This document shows positions 1 through 6,122 of a stretch of 9,152 bases of DNA, piece after piece. Source of the stretch: Desulfofustis sp. Its GTDB lineage: Bacteria; Desulfobacterota; Desulfobulbia; Desulfobulbales; Desulfocapsaceae. Where the stretch lies: NCBI GenBank assembly GCA_029287755.1, contig JARFQM010000373.1, positions 1 through 9,152 on the forward strand, written 5' to 3'. Below the pieces are notes generated by a model. That model did not search any database and was not told the DNA's origin. It saw only the letters and a program-made list of their open reading frames with translations. Made by a program: the position numbers and the translations under genes. Position 1 is the first letter of the stretch, and the number at the start of each line of letters is the position of its first letter.

Positions 1-42
1 TTGCGGAAGAGCAGTGCAATGGTCTTCCAATTATCTGAATGA
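1..42 (+). other. Possible 3' end of an upstream gene
   Basis: Two + frames are open from the left edge to a stop at the rmuC start. One ends in TGA at 36-38, directly before the rmuC ATG. The other ends in TGA at 40-42, giving the ATGA stop/start overlap typical of translationally coupled genes. Only 12-13 codons are visible, too few to recognise a product or to exclude chance. The lack of a ribosome binding site before rmuC mildly favours coupling to such an upstream gene. Confidence 0.25.
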
Positions 43-1286
43 ATCTTGCAGACAAACTGGATTCTTACCTGGAATCTCTGTCGACTGGCCAACTCCTGCC
101 TTTTTTCTGGGCAGGTCTCGGAGCACTGGTCTGCTTTTTTCTGATGGCCTGGCTCATCATCAAGTGGAAGAAGCGCTACCGTGACCTGCTAGCCGAGCAC
201 AACAGCTACCGGGAAAAAATCGAGCTCGAAAGCCGGTTCAAGGAAGAAAAGATTGATCTGCTGCAGAAGACGGGCGACTTGATGCGGCTGCAGTTCAGAA
301 ATCTCGCCCAGGAGATCTTCGATGAGAAAACTCAGATTCTCACTCGCCAAAATAGTGAAAAGATCGAACATCTGCTCAAGCCCTACCAGGAACAGCTAAG
401 TGGTTTCCGCGACCGAATCGAGACGATTTTTCTGGAGGAATCCAGGGATCACTCCTCGCTGAAACAGGAGCTGCTGAACCTGCGGGAACTCAATGACAGA
501 ATTAATGAAGAGGCTGTTCGGTTGAGCCGGGCAATTTCTGGTGACAACAGGCAGCAGGGAACCTGGGGTGAGATTCTACTGGCGCGGGTGCTCGAGCAAT
601 CGGGGCTGAGAAATGGCTATGAATTTGAAACCCAGAGCGCATTGCGGGACGATACCAACCGTCTTTATCGACCGGATGTCATTATCCATCTGCCTGACGG
701 CAAGGATATCGTCATCGATTCAAAAGTGTCGTTAACCGGCTGGACCAAATTCGTCAATGGAGAAAGCGAGTCTGATCGCCAGGACGGGTTAACGGAGCAC
801 ATCAGATCGATACGCAGTCACGTCAAATCACTGAGTCAGAAAGATTACAGCTCGCTTAAAGGTGTGCGCAGCCTCGATTTCGTCCTGATGTTCATTCCCA
901 TCGAAGGGGCCTTTTCCGCAGCCATTCAGAAGGAAGAGAAGCTGCTCAGCGAAATGTATGCCAGGAAAGTGATTATCGTAACCCCAACGACCTTGCTGGC
1001 CACTCTGCGTATGGTCGAATATTTCTGGCAGCATGAGCGCCAGAACCGCAACGCGGTGGAAATTGCAGAAAGAGCCGGGTCCCTGTACAATAAGCTGCAG
1101 GGATTTCTGGCCGATATGGAGAAACTTGGCCAGCAGCTCGACAATTGCCGAGACAGTTATGACAGGGCGCTGAACAAGCTCAGTCAGGGGCGCGGCAATC
1201 TCATCTCCCAGGCCGCCAGATTCCCCGACCTCGGAGTAAAAGTAAAAGAAGAGCTGTCACCTATGATGGCAGACACCGATAAATAA
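39..1286 (+). CDS. rmuC: DNA recombination protein RmuC
   Basis: RmuC-family protein of 415 residues, close to the usual family length. In E. coli RmuC limits recombination at inverted repeats, and the core is related to PD-(D/E)XK nucleases; its biochemical activity is poorly defined. The sequence shows one N-terminal membrane helix (about residues 20-42, followed by basic KWKKRYR). A long charged coiled-coil-like stretch follows (about 45-165), then the conserved core. The core holds GDNRQQGTWGE (168-178), RPDVIIHLPDG (211-221) and IDSKVSL (226-232), so Asp213, Asp227 and Lys229 are candidate active-site residues. A conserved C-terminal helical region (about 311-352, TPTTLLATLR to AGSLYNKL) follows. 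The expected topology is inner-membrane anchored with a cytoplasmic body. The ATG start keeps the membrane anchor intact, but no clear ribosome binding site precedes it. It is the first complete gene of the tandem cluster, 17 bases before mltF. Confidence 0.95.
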   Translation: MNLADKLDSYLESLSTGQLLPFFWAGLGALVCFFLMAWLIIKWKKRYRDLLAEHNSYREKIELESRFKEEKIDLLQKTGDLMRLQFRNLAQEIFDEKTQILTRQNSEKIEHLLKPYQEQLSGFRDRIETIFLEESRDHSSLKQELLNLRELNDRINEEAVRLSRAISGDNRQQGTWGEILLARVLEQSGLRNGYEFETQSALRDDTNRLYRPDVIIHLPDGKDIVIDSKVSLTGWTKFVNGESESDRQDGLTEHIRSIRSHVKSLSQKDYSSLKGVRSLDFVLMFIPIEGAFSAAIQKEEKLLSEMYARKVIIVTPTTLLATLRMVEYFWQHERQNRNAVEIAERAGSLYNKLQGFLADMEKLGQQLDNCRDSYDRALNKLSQGRGNLISQAARFPDLGVKVKEELSPMMADTDK

Positions 1287-1303
1287 ACTCATTACCACAG
1301 AAT

Positions 1304-2791
1304 ATGCAGATTATGATCTTACGCGCACTCTTAGCAGTTATCCTTGTCCAGTTCCTTACCGTCACCGCGGTTCACAATGTTCTGGCTGTTGAATCTGACC
1401 CGGCAGCCGCAGATGGAGAATTCCCCATCAAGCTCAGGGAGTTTACCGGAGATCTCGATGAGATGGCCAAGGACCGGGTAATAAGGGTGCTGATGCCCTA
1501 TTCAAGAACCTTCTATTTTTTCGATGGCGCCCAACCGCGTGGTGCCAGTTACGACCTGATCAAGCTTTTCGAAAATTTCATCAATGAAAAGTACGAGACC
1601 AAGACCTTGAAAATACATGCGCTGGTCATCCCCACCCCCAGGGATAAACTCCTTCCCATGCTGGTTGCCGGTAAAGGGGATCTGGCGGTTGGCAATCTCA
1701 CCATAACTGAAGAACGGTTGGCTCAGGTCGACTTCTCGGATCCACTCGGCAAGGGTGTAGATGAGATTCTCGTTTCCCCGGCGGGCGAGGACACGCTGAA
1801 TTCAATCTTCGATCTGGCCGGCAAAGAGATACACGCGAGGAAGTCGAGCAGCTACTATGCAAGCCTGCTCAAGCTCAACGAAACCCTGCGGTCTCTTAAC
1901 AAGAAAGAGGTGAAGATCATCGCGGCGGACGACAATCTCGAGGACGAAGACCTGCTCGAGATGCTCAACGCCGGGTTGATCGAATATATGGTAATCGACA
2001 GTCATAAAGGTGAACTCTGGGTCCAGGTGTTCGACAAAATTCAGCTGCATCCGGAAATAAAATTCCGTACCGAGGGAAAAATCGGCTGGGCCATGCGTAA
2101 GAACAGTCCCAAACTGATGGCTGCGGTCAACGAATTCGTCAAAGATCATAAGCAGGGGACCCTGATGGGCAATATTCTCATCAAGCGTTATCTGCAGGAC
2201 ACCGACTACATCACCAACTCCATTTACAACGAACACATGCAGCGTTTCAATCTCACTGTACGGTTCTTTAAAAAGTATGGTGAAAAGTATGATTTCGACC
2301 ATTTGCTGCTCGCTGCACTGGCCTACCAGGAGTCGAAGCTGGACCAGAGCCTCAAAAGCCAAGCCGGGGCTGTCGGCGTCATGCAGATCCTGCCCTCCAC
2401 CGCTAAAGATAAAAATGTAGGAATCCCCGATATCTACGAGCTCGATCCCAATATCCACGCAGGCACCAAGTATCTGCACTTCATGGCCGACAACTATTTC
2501 AGCAAGGATCCGGAGCTTGATCAGTTGAACCGTGCCCTGTTTTCCTTTGCCTCCTATAACGCAGGGCCGGCCAAGGTGGCACAGATGCGGGCCGACGCCA
2601 AGAAGATGGGGCTCGATCCCAACCAGTGGTTCGGCAATGTCGAAGTGGTCGCCGCCAAACAGATTGGCCGGGAGACAGTGCAGTACGTCAGCAACATACT
2701 CAAATACTACGTGGCCTATAAGCTGCTGGAAGATAAAATGGAAGCGGAGGGACCGGTCCACCTGAGTGGATCGTCAAAGAAGAAGAAGTAG
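1304..2791 (+). CDS. mltF: Membrane-bound lytic murein transglycosylase F (MltF-type)
   Basis: A 495-residue periplasmic lytic transglycosylase. The family cleaves the MurNAc-GlcNAc bond of peptidoglycan to leave 1,6-anhydro ends. The order is a Sec signal peptide (about 1-28, probable cleavage after NVLA, no lipobox Cys), a family 3 solute-binding domain (about 56-300) and a C-terminal SLT goose-type lysozyme domain (about 318-475). The SLT motifs are complete: AYQESKLD with candidate catalytic Glu343, AVGVMQILPSTA (356-367), FASYNAGPAKV (415-425) and ETVQYVSNILKYY (457-469). In the binding domain, NLTITEERLAQVDFSDP keeps Arg138, at the position that holds the ligand carboxylate in HisJ-type proteins, so the domain may still sense a ligand. 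Length matches E. coli MltF (about 518). Attachment to the outer membrane is known for the family, not visible here. The ATG at 1304 has no good ribosome binding site; ATG 1313 is an alternative that also keeps the signal peptide. Confidence 0.93.
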   Translation: MQIMILRALLAVILVQFLTVTAVHNVLAVESDPAAADGEFPIKLREFTGDLDEMAKDRVIRVLMPYSRTFYFFDGAQPRGASYDLIKLFENFINEKYETKTLKIHALVIPTPRDKLLPMLVAGKGDLAVGNLTITEERLAQVDFSDPLGKGVDEILVSPAGEDTLNSIFDLAGKEIHARKSSSYYASLLKLNETLRSLNKKEVKIIAADDNLEDEDLLEMLNAGLIEYMVIDSHKGELWVQVFDKIQLHPEIKFRTEGKIGWAMRKNSPKLMAAVNEFVKDHKQGTLMGNILIKRYLQDTDYITNSIYNEHMQRFNLTVRFFKKYGEKYDFDHLLLAALAYQESKLDQSLKSQAGAVGVMQILPSTAKDKNVGIPDIYELDPNIHAGTKYLHFMADNYFSKDPELDQLNRALFSFASYNAGPAKVAQMRADAKKMGLDPNQWFGNVEVVAAKQIGRETVQYVSNILKYYVAYKLLEDKMEAEGPVHLSGSSKKKK

Positions 2792-2795
2792 ACAC

Positions 2796-2802
2796 GGGGA
2801 GG
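2796..2802 (+). promoter_or_regulatory. Strong ribosome binding site that decides the acyl-ACP synthetase start
   Basis: The heptamer GGGGAGG lies five bases before the GTG at 2808 and just after the mltF stop at 2789-2791. It is one of the two best Shine-Dalgarno matches before a gene in the window, and it supports GTG 2808 over the ATG at 2766, which lies inside mltF. Confidence 0.8.
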
Positions 2803-2807
2803 CGCAG

Positions 2808-4340
2808 GTGCTGCTACATCATCGGTTTATCCAGATCGCCAAGCAACACGGCGAAAAAATGGCCATCGAGGATTTTACCACCAACAGGAAACTGACCTAC
2901 TCCCGGTCGCTCATCGCCTCTATCCTGCTGGCCTCGATACTGAAGAAATACGACCGCGGCTTCGTCGGCATCATGCTGCCCACTTCGGCGGGCTGTATCC
3001 TGGCCAAAATAGGTGCGCTGATGAGCGGCCGCACGCCGGTGATGATCAACTACTCCACCGGGGCAGATCAGAATGCCATGTATGCCCAGAAAAAATGTGG
3101 ATTCCGCACCATCATCACCTCGAAAGCGCTGCTCGAGAAAATCGAGTGCCCTTACGTGGACGGCATGGTCTACATAGAAGATATTATGGAGTCGATCAGT
3201 GCGCTTCAGAAAGTCAGGGCGGCCCTGATCTCCAAACTGCCGCTAGCGATGATAAAAACCTTCGTGCACGGCGGCAAAGAAAACGATATCGCCGTTATTC
3301 TCTTCACCAGCGGCAGCGAAAAAGACCCCAAGGCGGTTCAGCTTTCCCACAAGAATATCCTCGCCAACGTGGCCTCATGCTCAGAGTGTTTCGAGTTCAA
3401 CTCAGATGATGTGTTTCTCTCCACCCTTCCCTACTTTCATGTCTTTGGGCTGACGGTGAATTTCTGGATCCCCATTTATCACGGGGCCAGAATCCTCACC
3501 TATGCCAATCCGCTCGAATACCGGAAAATCTGCGAAATCGCCAGAGATCACCAGGCCACCCTGCTGGTCGGCACGCCGGCTTTCTACTGGGGCTATTTGC
3601 GCAGGTCGGAAAAAGGCGACTTCGCCTCGCTCCGGGTGGCGCTGGTCGGTGCCGACAAATGCCCCGAATCGTTGCGCGAAGCCTACAAGGAAAAGCACGA
3701 GCAGACCCTGTTCGAAGGCTATGGGGCCACCGAGTGTTCACCGGTCATCTCCACCAATATCCCGGGCAGCAATCGCCCGGGCAGCGTTGGCAAGCCCATT
3801 CCCGGCGTACAGGTCCGCATCGAGCACTACGAAACCGGCGAGGAGTGCGGCCCTGGAGAAGATGGCCGCATCCTGGTCAAAGGCGACAACGTCATGCTGG
3901 GCTACTACGACGATTTTGAACAGACTTCCCTGCACATTCGCCAGGGCTGGTATGACACCGGAGATATGGGCAACCTCGATGAGGATGGCTATCTCTGGCA
4001 CGTCGGCAGGGTCAAGCGGTTTGTGAAAATCGGCGGTGAGATGGTGTCGCTGGTAAAGATCGAGTCGGTACTCGAGAGAATCATCCCCGATGATGTGCAG
4101 TGCTGTTTGGTGGAAGTGCCTGACTCCACCAAAGGCGCCCGCATCGTCGCCGTCACCACCGAGAAGCTCGAGCGCAAACCGGTGCTCAAGCAACTGGCTG
4201 AACAGCTGCCTAAAATAGCCCTGCCCAAAGAATTTTTGGTCATCGAAGACCTCCCCAAGATGGGCAGCGGCAAGATTGATTTCCGCAGCCTGACGGAGAC
4301 GGTCAAGGAAATGCGGGCCGAAGAAAAAAATAAAAAGTAA
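2808..4340 (+). CDS. Acyl-ACP/long-chain acyl-CoA synthetase, stand-alone Aas-like AMP-forming ligase
   Basis: ANL-superfamily adenylate-forming enzyme of 510 residues, counted from GTG 2808. The family activates a carboxylic acid with ATP to acyl-AMP, then passes it to a thiol (ACP or CoA). Visible motifs are the P-loop LFTSGSEKDPKAV (165-177), LSHKNILANV (179-188), LPYFHVFGLTV (207-217), EGYGATECSPVIS (303-315), GWYDTGD (380-386), VKRFVKIGGEMVSL (402-415) and the C-terminal catalytic-lysine motif MGSGKIDF (485-492, Lys489). The wording LFTSGSE, FGLTV, RFVKIGGEMVSL and GSGKIDF closely recalls the synthetase half of E. coli Aas, which reacylates lysophospholipids. The PlsC acyltransferase half is absent, as in stand-alone acyl-ACP synthetases. 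An ATG at 2766 would add 14 Arg-rich residues and overlap mltF, and is unlikely. Five bases separate it from the permease gene. The exact acceptor (ACP or CoA) and chain length cannot be read from sequence. Confidence 0.88.
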   Translation: MLLHHRFIQIAKQHGEKMAIEDFTTNRKLTYSRSLIASILLASILKKYDRGFVGIMLPTSAGCILAKIGALMSGRTPVMINYSTGADQNAMYAQKKCGFRTIITSKALLEKIECPYVDGMVYIEDIMESISALQKVRAALISKLPLAMIKTFVHGGKENDIAVILFTSGSEKDPKAVQLSHKNILANVASCSECFEFNSDDVFLSTLPYFHVFGLTVNFWIPIYHGARILTYANPLEYRKICEIARDHQATLLVGTPAFYWGYLRRSEKGDFASLRVALVGADKCPESLREAYKEKHEQTLFEGYGATECSPVISTNIPGSNRPGSVGKPIPGVQVRIEHYETGEECGPGEDGRILVKGDNVMLGYYDDFEQTSLHIRQGWYDTGDMGNLDEDGYLWHVGRVKRFVKIGGEMVSLVKIESVLERIIPDDVQCCLVEVPDSTKGARIVAVTTEKLERKPVLKQLAEQLPKIALPKEFLVIEDLPKMGSGKIDFRSLTETVKEMRAEEKNKK

Positions 4341-4345
4341 CCCCC

Positions 4346-5158
4346 ATGACCGGTGTGCACGAGCAGGGAAGAGCAAACCGTTCTCTGCTGAGATCTCCCT
4401 ATACCGACATACTTCAGTTTATCTGCCTGCTGCTCGTTCTTGCCTACCTCTTTTCCAGGGGACTGGAGAATCTGGGCTATAACTGGCAATGGTATCAGGT
4501 CCCGCCGTTCATCCTCGAATCAACGGCCGAAGGCCTGAAGGCGGGACCGCTGCTTTTCGGTCTCGGCATCACCTTGAAAATTTCCGCCATCAGTCTCATC
4601 CTGGCCTTTCTGATCGGCCTTCTGACCGCCGTGCTGCGTCTCTCAGATCTGGTCATGGGCCGGGTTATTGCCCGCTGTTACCTGGAAGTGGTGCGCAACA
4701 CCCCCCTGCTTATTCAGATATTTTTCATCTATTTCGTCCTTGGTCCGGTTCTGGGACTCGATCGGTTTCCTGCCGCGATACTCGCTTTGAGCCTGTTCGA
4801 AGGTGCCTACGCCTCGGAGATTTTCCGCTCGGGAATTGTATCGGTGGACCGCGGCCAGATCGAGGCGGCGGCCAGCCTGGGACTCAGCCGTTACCAGATT
4901 TTCCGGCTGATCGTTCTGCCCCAGGCCATACGCACAATTCTGCCGCCCTTGACCAGTCAGGCAATCTCTTTGATCAAAGATTCGGCCCTGGTCTCGACCA
5001 TTGCCATTTATGACCTGACCATGCAGGCTCAAGCCTTGATATCAGAAACCTTTCTGACTTTCGAGATCTGGTTTACCGTTGCCATTCTCTACCTGGTGAT
5101 TACAATAACTCTGTCTTTTCTTGTGGCTTTTCTGGAGAATCGTTTGAAACGGTACTGA
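4346..5158 (+). CDS. Polar amino acid ABC transporter permease (HisM/GlnP type), first of a pair
   Basis: Integral inner-membrane permease of 270 residues, BPD_transp_1 fold, His/Glu/Gln/Arg/opine family. A hydrophobic N-terminal helix (about 23-38) is followed by GYNWQWYQVP (44-53). The transporter core starts near residue 66 (GPLLFGLGITLKIS) and has further membrane segments near 76-96, 118-137, 143-160, 187-220 and 241-263. Family signatures are EVVRNTPLLIQIFFIYF (114-130) and the EAA loop EAAASLGLSRYQIFRLIVLPQA (173-194), which docks on the ATPase. It starts five bases after the synthetase stop with no clear ribosome binding site, so translation is probably coupled. It is paralogous to the permease gene at 6123 (shared YNWxW after helix 1, RNTP motif and EAA loop). 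The two probably form a heterodimeric channel served by the binding protein encoded between them. Substrate class comes from family resemblance only. Confidence 0.92.
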   Translation: MTGVHEQGRANRSLLRSPYTDILQFICLLLVLAYLFSRGLENLGYNWQWYQVPPFILESTAEGLKAGPLLFGLGITLKISAISLILAFLIGLLTAVLRLSDLVMGRVIARCYLEVVRNTPLLIQIFFIYFVLGPVLGLDRFPAAILALSLFEGAYASEIFRSGIVSVDRGQIEAAASLGLSRYQIFRLIVLPQAIRTILPPLTSQAISLIKDSALVSTIAIYDLTMQAQALISETFLTFEIWFTVAILYLVITITLSFLVAFLENRLKRY

Positions 5159-5181
5159 TCCGGGTTTGATCTAATCAATTT

Positions 5182-5193
5182 GGCAATGTTGCC
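5182..5193. promoter_or_regulatory. Short palindrome in the gap before the binding-protein gene
   Basis: The 58-base gap 5159-5216 contains GGCAA-TG-TTGCC, two perfect five-base inverted arms around two bases. The spacer is too short for a stable RNA hairpin, so a protein binding site is the more likely reading, if it means anything. I see no convincing -10/-35 promoter around it. A palindrome this small can easily arise by chance. Confidence 0.2.
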
Positions 5194-5204
5194 TGCACAA
5201 CGTT

Positions 5205-5210
5205 GGGGGA
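5205..5210 (+). promoter_or_regulatory. Strong ribosome binding site of the binding-protein gene
   Basis: GGGGGA lies six bases before the ATG at 5217. It is clearly better than the sites of the neighbouring permease genes, which fits the usual need to make more binding protein than permease. Confidence 0.7.
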
Positions 5211-5216
5211 AAACCA

Positions 5217-6047
5217 ATGAAGACCAAGTTCTTTCTCTATCTGCTTACCGCCGGCCTGCTGCTGTTTTTCACTTCGGTCGGCGCCCACTCGGCGTCTGTT
5301 CAACAGGATCTCGCCCAGGGAAGCGTGATCGAGCAGATCCTCAAACGCGGTGTTCTGAGGGTCGGCATGGACACCTTTCAGCCCTGGGCCATGAAAGACA
5401 AAAACGGCACCTTCATCGGCTTTGAGATTGATGTCGCCAGGCGCCTCGCCAACGATATGGGCGTCAAGGTAGAGTTCGTACCCACCGCCTGGTCGGGCAT
5501 AATCCCCGCTCTTCTTACCGGAAAATTCGATGTCATCATCGGCGGTATGGGCATCCTTCCCAAGCGCGCCCTGAAGGTTAACTTCACCCGGCCCTACGAC
5601 TTTTCAGGCATGTCGATAGTTGCTCATAGAGAGTTGGCCGACGGCTTCTCTTCGCTTGATGATTTCAACAAGAAAGATGTTCAGGTGGCGGTTAAACTGG
5701 GCACCACCGCAGTAATTGCCGCCAAGAAACATCTTCCCGAAGCAACCTTGAGGATGTTTGAAAACGAAACGCAAACATATCAGGAACTCAGAAACGGGAA
5801 AGTTCATGCCGTAGTTGGTTCCGCACCGCGTCCCGCCTTTGAGGCGCTGCAATACGAGGACACGCTTTTTTTGCCGGTCAAGGGCACCTTCACGAAGGAA
5901 CCGATCGGTTTCGCCCTGCGTAAAGGAGACCCCGATGCCCTGGCCTTCTTCAACTCTTGGATTACCGGCGTCAGCCTGGAAGGATGGTTGCAGGAACGGC
6001 ACGAGTACTGGTTCGAAACCAGGGACTGGGCCGACCAGGTTGAATAG
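5217..6047 (+). CDS. Periplasmic amino-acid-type ABC transporter substrate-binding protein (family 3)
   Basis: Solute-binding protein of 276 residues, SBP_bac_3 family, expected to deliver a small amino-acid-like ligand to the flanking permeases. The signal peptide is about 1-26 (basic MKTK, hydrophobic core, GAHSA before SVQQ), with no lipobox, so the mature protein should be soluble in the periplasm. Conserved elements are ILKRGVLRVGMD (41-52), GFEIDVARRLANDMGVKVEF (68-87), WSGIIPALLTGKFDVIIGGM (92-111), LPKRALKVNFTRPY (114-127, Arg117 being the expected carboxylate-binding Arg), KLGTTA (160-165) and a C-terminal EPIGFALRKGDPD (228-240). The lobe 2 region HAVVGSAPRPAFEAL (197-211) has Ser202 where HisJ-type proteins usually have the ligand-binding Asp. 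The ATG has a strong ribosome binding site. The gene lies between the two permease genes, and a large hairpin follows it. Confidence 0.93.
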   Translation: MKTKFFLYLLTAGLLLFFTSVGAHSASVQQDLAQGSVIEQILKRGVLRVGMDTFQPWAMKDKNGTFIGFEIDVARRLANDMGVKVEFVPTAWSGIIPALLTGKFDVIIGGMGILPKRALKVNFTRPYDFSGMSIVAHRELADGFSSLDDFNKKDVQVAVKLGTTAVIAAKKHLPEATLRMFENETQTYQELRNGKVHAVVGSAPRPAFEALQYEDTLFLPVKGTFTKEPIGFALRKGDPDALAFFNSWITGVSLEGWLQERHEYWFETRDWADQVE

Positions 6048-6070
6048 CCCTTACGCCGGACGCTACCTCC

Positions 6071-6112
6071 TCTGCAGCCGCCGCCTGATGGTTCGCAGGC
6101 GGCGACTGCAGA
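6071..6112 (+). promoter_or_regulatory. Intercistronic hairpin between binding-protein and permease genes
   Basis: In the 75-base gap 6048-6122, arms 6071-6087 and 6096-6112 pair over 17 positions with a single C/A mismatch (6078 with 6105) around the eight-base loop ATGGTTCG. The stem is very GC rich. No T-run follows, so it is not a normal intrinsic terminator. It ends ten bases before the ATG of the second permease. A likely role is to protect the upstream binding-protein message from 3' exonucleases and to limit ribosome access to the permease, as intercistronic stem-loops do in other binding-protein operons. The structure is seen; the role is inferred. Confidence 0.75.
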
Positions 6113-6122
6113 CGGATCGGTC

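Noticed and set aside
1802..2761. 319-codon open frame on the - strand inside mltF
   Set aside because: It lies antisense to a gene with complete SLT motifs, its translation looks like no protein, and long antisense frames are expected at this GC and codon use.
3761..3785. Direct repeat CCCGGGCAGC (3761-3770 and 3776-3785)
   Set aside because: It encodes the Pro-Gly-Ser repeats of a conserved loop in the synthetase and is too short to mean more.
3738..4376. 212-codon open frame on the - strand inside the synthetase gene
   Set aside because: It is antisense to conserved ANL motifs and has no recognisable domain or ribosome binding site.
5180..5197. Sigma-54-like promoter before the binding-protein gene (TTGGCA then TGCA)
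   Set aside because: The distance between the GG and GC elements is 11 bases, not the strict 10, and the rest of the -12 element is poor.
6071..6122. Intrinsic terminator after the binding-protein gene
   Set aside because: The hairpin is strong but no T-run follows; the permease start codon comes ten bases later.
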